Assembly (NCBI GenBank): GCA_900547125.1
Contig: URFU01000102.1
Span: forward strand, 1 to 7,588
Direction: 5' to 3'
Length of the DNA stretch: 7,588 bases
Source: an uncultured Collinsella sp.
Lineage (GTDB): Bacteria > Actinomycetota > Coriobacteriia > Coriobacteriales > Coriobacteriaceae
Positions 5,381 through 7,588 of this stretch are shown one piece after another. Both the position numbers and the translations under genes were made by a program. The notes beneath the pieces were generated by a model. The model was not told the DNA's origin. It saw only the letters and a program-made list of their open reading frames with translations, and searched no databases. How positions within the stretch are numbered: position 1 is the first letter of the stretch; each line of letters starts with the position of its first letter.

Positions 5381-6580
5381 CTAGAGCTTGTGGTGGCGCT
5401 CTTCTTTGCGCTCCTCGGCTGCCTGCTCCTCCTGCTTAAAAGCGGGGTCGTCGGGGGTTACCAGCTCGTCCTCGTGCGTGCGCTTGTTGTAATGGTGGCG
5501 CAGTACGGGCTCAAACAGGTGCAGGTGCTTGGCGAAGGCCGCCGAGCCTATGGCGAGCACGGTAAAGATGAGCACGCGCATGGGGACCTCGACCTGATTG
5601 ATGGCGGCGGCGCCGGCCGAAAGCATAATGCACCAGGCGTAGATGAGCAGTACGGCTTGCTTTTGGTTGTAGCCCTCTTGAATGAGGCGGTGGTGGATGT
5701 GGCCCTTGTCGGCCTGCCCGATGCTAATGTGGGCGCGCTTGCGGCGCACGATGGCGCTAAACGTGTCGATGATGGGCACGCCGGCCACGATGAGCGGGAT
5801 GATGAGCGAGGTGAGCGCGGCGGTGCGGCTCACGTTGAGCAGCGAGATGGAACCCAGCGCAAAGCCCAGAAGCAGCGATCCCGAGTCGCCCAAGAAGATG
5901 CTCGCAGGGTTGAAGTTATAGCGCAAGAAGGCGAGGCACGAGCCAAAGAGCGCGATGGAGAGCGCGGCGGCGTCGATGCGGCCCGAGAGCACGGCGACCG
6001 AAAACATGGTGAACGACGCGATACCGCAGATGCCCGTGGCCAGGCCGTCGAGGCCGTCGATAAGGTTGATAATGTTGGTGAACGCCACCAGGTAGACCAC
6101 AGTGATGGGGTAGGCGAGCCAGCCGAGCATGATCTCGCCGGGAGCAAACGGGTTGACGATGACGCCGATGCGCAGGCCGCCCACGCAGGCGATGAGCGCG
6201 GCGAGGGCCTGGCCGGCGAGCTTTTGCTTGGGCTTGAGCTGGAAGACGTCGTCGATCGCGCCGGTCGCAAAGATGACGGTAAAAGAAAGCGCAAGTATGG
6301 GGTAGCTGATGTGCAGACGGGGGTGGGCCACCAAAGCGGGCGGCCAGCCCAGGTACCAGGTGCCTAGGATCTGAACAATACAGGCGACGACGAGGCCCAA
6401 AAAGACTGCCGTGCCACCCATGCGCGGGATGGGTTTAGTGTTGATGCGGCGCTTGGAAGGATAGTCGACGGCGTCGAGCTTGATTGCCAGGCGCTTGACC
6501 AGGGGCACCGCAAGGAAGGTCGTGATAAAAGCCGCGACCGCCACGCAAAGGTACGGTATGAAGCTCGTGGAGGAAGCCAT
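5381..6580 (-). CDS. WecA/TagO-type polyprenyl-phosphate HexNAc-1-phosphate transferase
   Basis: An integral membrane enzyme of the MraY/WecA superfamily. It moves a HexNAc-1-phosphate (GlcNAc in WecA and TagO) from the UDP-sugar to undecaprenyl phosphate, the first step of teichoic acid or other envelope glycan synthesis. The sequence is mostly hydrophobic, about ten or eleven membrane spans. Motifs in order: KRRINTKPIPRMGG (43-56), GAIDD (107-111, Mg-binding Asp pair), NIINLIDGLDGLA (169-181), FLGDSGS (229-235), PIIDT (269-273) and DKGHIHHRL (291-299). The HIHHR motif marks the WecA/TagO group rather than MraY. The charged Glu/Lys/His C-terminal tail is probably cytoplasmic. I chose ATG 6580 (399 residues) because its distance to the first conserved DAVD matches TagO; ATG 6628 would add 16 residues but lies only a few bases after the predicted transcription start. 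Neither start has a strong Shine-Dalgarno. The exact sugar and final glycan cannot be told from this. Confidence 0.93.
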   Translation of the reverse strand: MASSTSFIPYLCVAVAAFITTFLAVPLVKRLAIKLDAVDYPSKRRINTKPIPRMGGTAVFLGLVVACIVQILGTWYLGWPPALVAHPRLHISYPILALSFTVIFATGAIDDVFQLKPKQKLAGQALAALIACVGGLRIGVIVNPFAPGEIMLGWLAYPITVVYLVAFTNIINLIDGLDGLATGICGIASFTMFSVAVLSGRIDAAALSIALFGSCLAFLRYNFNPASIFLGDSGSLLLGFALGSISLLNVSRTAALTSLIIPLIVAGVPIIDTFSAIVRRKRAHISIGQADKGHIHHRLIQEGYNQKQAVLLIYAWCIMLSAGAAAINQVEVPMRVLIFTVLAIGSAAFAKHLHLFEPVLRHHYNKRTHEDELVTPDDPAFKQEEQAAEERKEERHHKL

Positions 6581-6637
6581 GAATTGATAAACCGCCAAGC
6601 GTCGAAGGAAAAGGTCAAAGGATGCCATGCCGCAAAG

Positions 6638-6666
6638 GGTATAGCTGACCCATGATACTCGACCAA
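6638..6666 (-). promoter_or_regulatory. Sigma70-type promoter of the WecA/TagO-like gene
   Basis: On the minus strand TTGGTC (6666-6661) and TATACC (6643-6638) are separated by 17 bp, predicting a start near 6631. This gives about 50 nt of leader to the preferred ATG at 6580, or an essentially leaderless message if translation starts at 6628. Confidence 0.6.
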
Positions 6667-6789
6667 GGAGGGTGTGAGGAATTGCACGGGGCGATAATCA
6701 CGTGCTTACCAGATATTCGAGTGATGGTGAGGTTCTGCCTGGTGCCCCTTTGGGGATCTTGGCGGGATTTGCAATGGCGAGTTTCGGCA

Positions 6790-6959
6790 AAAGAAAACCA
6801 CCCCCCACGTTACGAAAATGAACCCACCTAAAACAGGTGGGTGCCCTCATCGACTGTTTCAGCGTCCTTAACAACGAAGGATACCTGTACTAGGTACGAC
6901 TGTGTGGGCTCCCTAAATAAACGCGACGGTTCACCCAGTTGCTCCGCGGGGGGCGGAAT
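6790..6959 (-). ncRNA. ssrS: Probable 6S RNA
   Basis: A structured minus-strand RNA of about 170 nt. Its ends form a 12-bp closing stem (minus strand 6956-6945 with 6809-6798). The two non-Watson-Crick pairs are G-U wobbles on the minus strand but A-C mismatches on the plus, which fixes the strand. Inside, TGAACC (6933-6928) can pair with GGTTCA (6824-6819), GCCC (6909-6906) with GGGC (6846-6843), and ACCCACCT-GTTTT-AGGTGGGT (6842-6822) forms a 3'-side hairpin. That hairpin with flanks GGGC and TCA resembles 3' halves of 6S RNAs of Gram-positive bacteria as I remember them. TTTTCTTTT (6797-6789) completes a terminator with the closing stem. A -10 box TATGAT (6971-6966) sits 7 bp before the predicted 5' end; no clear -35 is seen. 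6S RNA binds housekeeping RNA polymerase holoenzyme in stationary phase. The RNA itself is well supported; the 6S identity less so. Confidence 0.65.
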
Positions 6960-6996
6960 ACCTACATCATAAAGCGGCACTTTGTGGATTCCAGTC

Positions 6997-7025
6997 TTGA
7001 CATTACAAAAATCGTGTCGGACGAT
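6997..7025 (+). promoter_or_regulatory. Candidate promoter for the PflX-like gene
   Basis: A perfect -35 TTGACA (6997-7002) is followed after 17 bp by a poor -10 (GACGAT, 7020-7025); other -10 choices nearby are no better. It would give a leader of about 75 nt to the ATG at 7109. It overlaps the region upstream of the divergent 6S-like gene, so the two units may share a control region. Confidence 0.35.
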
Positions 7026-7108
7026 TACGGCGACTTGGGCTCGAGCCGTCTGTGCGGTTGGTCCTTTTGCGTTTGAGCTGCTGCATCGTTGTTTTGGAGC
7101 ATGTTTTT

Positions 7109-7588
7109 ATGCCGACGTCGTTGACCGAACTTTTTTCGCCCGCCTGCCATTTGTGTCCGCGCCGTTGCGGTGCGGCGCGTGATGAGGGCGTGCACGGCGT
7201 ATGCGGTGCTAACGACACGCTCAAGGTGGCCCGTGCGGCGCTTCATATGTGGGAGGAGCCGCCCATCTCGGGCGAGACCGGTTCGGGCACGATCTTCTTT
7301 AGCGGCTGCTCGCTCAAATGCGTCTATTGCCAGAACCACGAGATCTCGACGGGCAATTTTGGGCTTGAGATTTCGCCCGAGCGTCTGGTCGAGATTATGT
7401 TGGAGCTGCAGGACCAGGGTGCGAACAATATTAATCTGGTGACGGCGACACACTACGCGCACCTGCTGCCGGCTGCGATTGCCGCGGCACGGGCGCGCGG
7501 GCTGGCCATCCCAATCGTCTACAACACGAGCGGTTATGAGCGTGCGAGTGCCGTGTCGGCGCTCGGCGATCTGGTCGACGTGTGGCTT
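7109..7588 (+). CDS. PflX-like radical SAM protein, N-terminal part
   Basis: The gene runs off the right edge; 160 residues are visible. It belongs to the radical SAM family often called PflX (similar to pyruvate formate-lyase activating enzymes), whose members reductively cleave S-adenosylmethionine at a [4Fe-4S] cluster. GCSLKCVYCQN (66-76) holds the CxxxCxxC cluster ligands C67, C71 and C74. An N-terminal cysteine set, CHLCPRRCGAARDEGVHGVC (13-32), is typical of this family and may bind a second metal or cluster. EEPPISGETGSGTIFFSG is the conserved lead-in to the cluster, and NLVTATHYAHLLP and IPIVYNTSGYE follow as in the family. Start ATG 7109 has GGAG (7096-7099) 9 nt upstream; the ATG at 7101 is out of frame. 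The substrate is unknown, no formate-lyase gene is in the window, and what lies downstream cannot be seen. Confidence 0.9.
   Translation, partial: MPTSLTELFSPACHLCPRRCGAARDEGVHGVCGANDTLKVARAALHMWEEPPISGETGSGTIFFSGCSLKCVYCQNHEISTGNFGLEISPERLVEIMLELQDQGANNINLVTATHYAHLLPAAIAAARARGLAIPIVYNTSGYERASAVSALGDLVDVWL

Noticed and set aside
5321..6367. 348-codon + strand ORF opposite the WecA/TagO-like gene, and other long antisense frames elsewhere
   Set aside because: Low-complexity Val/Gly/Ala/Asp/Arg composition is the usual shadow of a GC-rich gene; the minus strand carries all the family motifs.
7003..7462. Minus-strand ORFs across 7003-7462 opposite the radical SAM gene
   Set aside because: The + strand frame carries the CxxxCxxC motif and family-wide conservation; the minus-strand frames show no recognisable domain.
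1..7588. CRISPR arrays, tRNA or rRNA genes, prophage or defence genes
   Set aside because: No regularly spaced direct repeats, no tRNA-like cloverleaf and no phage or defence-family proteins were found on either strand.

Overview
This 7.6 kb window is GC-rich and gene-dense, with ordinary housekeeping genes on both strands. Its gene set is an ATP-type PEP carboxykinase, a DegV protein, a WecA/TagO-type glycosyltransferase, a PflX-like radical SAM protein and a TrpRS. Together with the small GGGGACAGGCACC-type palindromes between genes, this looks to me like a Coriobacteriia gut actinobacterium, most likely Collinsella. That placement is inference from gene flavour and repeats; no rRNA marker is present.

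Left part, + strand (1-3801). The window opens inside pckA, which ends at 799. A palindromic repeat that doubles as a terminator follows, then a good sigma70-type promoter and a structured leader ending in a strong intrinsic terminator (925-982). Next comes a free-standing B3/B4 (PheT editing-like) domain protein. A second palindrome separates it from a MarR-family regulator with a candidate operator just upstream. A DegV fatty-acid-binding protein follows, then a 90-bp element built on a perfect 35-bp inverted repeat, then a small MGMT/ATL-like protein that keeps the alkyl-acceptor cysteine. A third copy of the first palindrome closes this block.

Middle (3802-4194). This gap between convergent genes has no convincing ORF. 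It holds an AT-rich promoter-like patch, two hairpins and a very stable 20-bp hairpin on the + strand, which could be a small RNA gene. Next to it is the minus-strand terminator of trpS, with a UACG tetraloop.

Right part, mostly minus strand (4195-6965). trpS is complete in content but broken by a one-base deletion after codon 170, so it is either a pseudogene or a sequencing error. Upstream of it on the same strand is a polyprenyl-phosphate N-acetylhexosamine-1-phosphate transferase with its own promoter. Further upstream is a structured minus-strand RNA of about 170 nt that I read as 6S RNA. I see nothing supportable in 6667-6789. On the + strand a perfect TTGACA lies upstream of a PflX-like radical SAM protein, which runs off the right edge.

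The genes do not form one pathway: gluconeogenesis, tRNA quality control and charging, regulation, lipid binding, DNA alkylation response, envelope glycan initiation and radical-SAM chemistry sit side by side. The points of most interest are the trpS frameshift, the noncoding RNAs and the two families of palindromic repeats.
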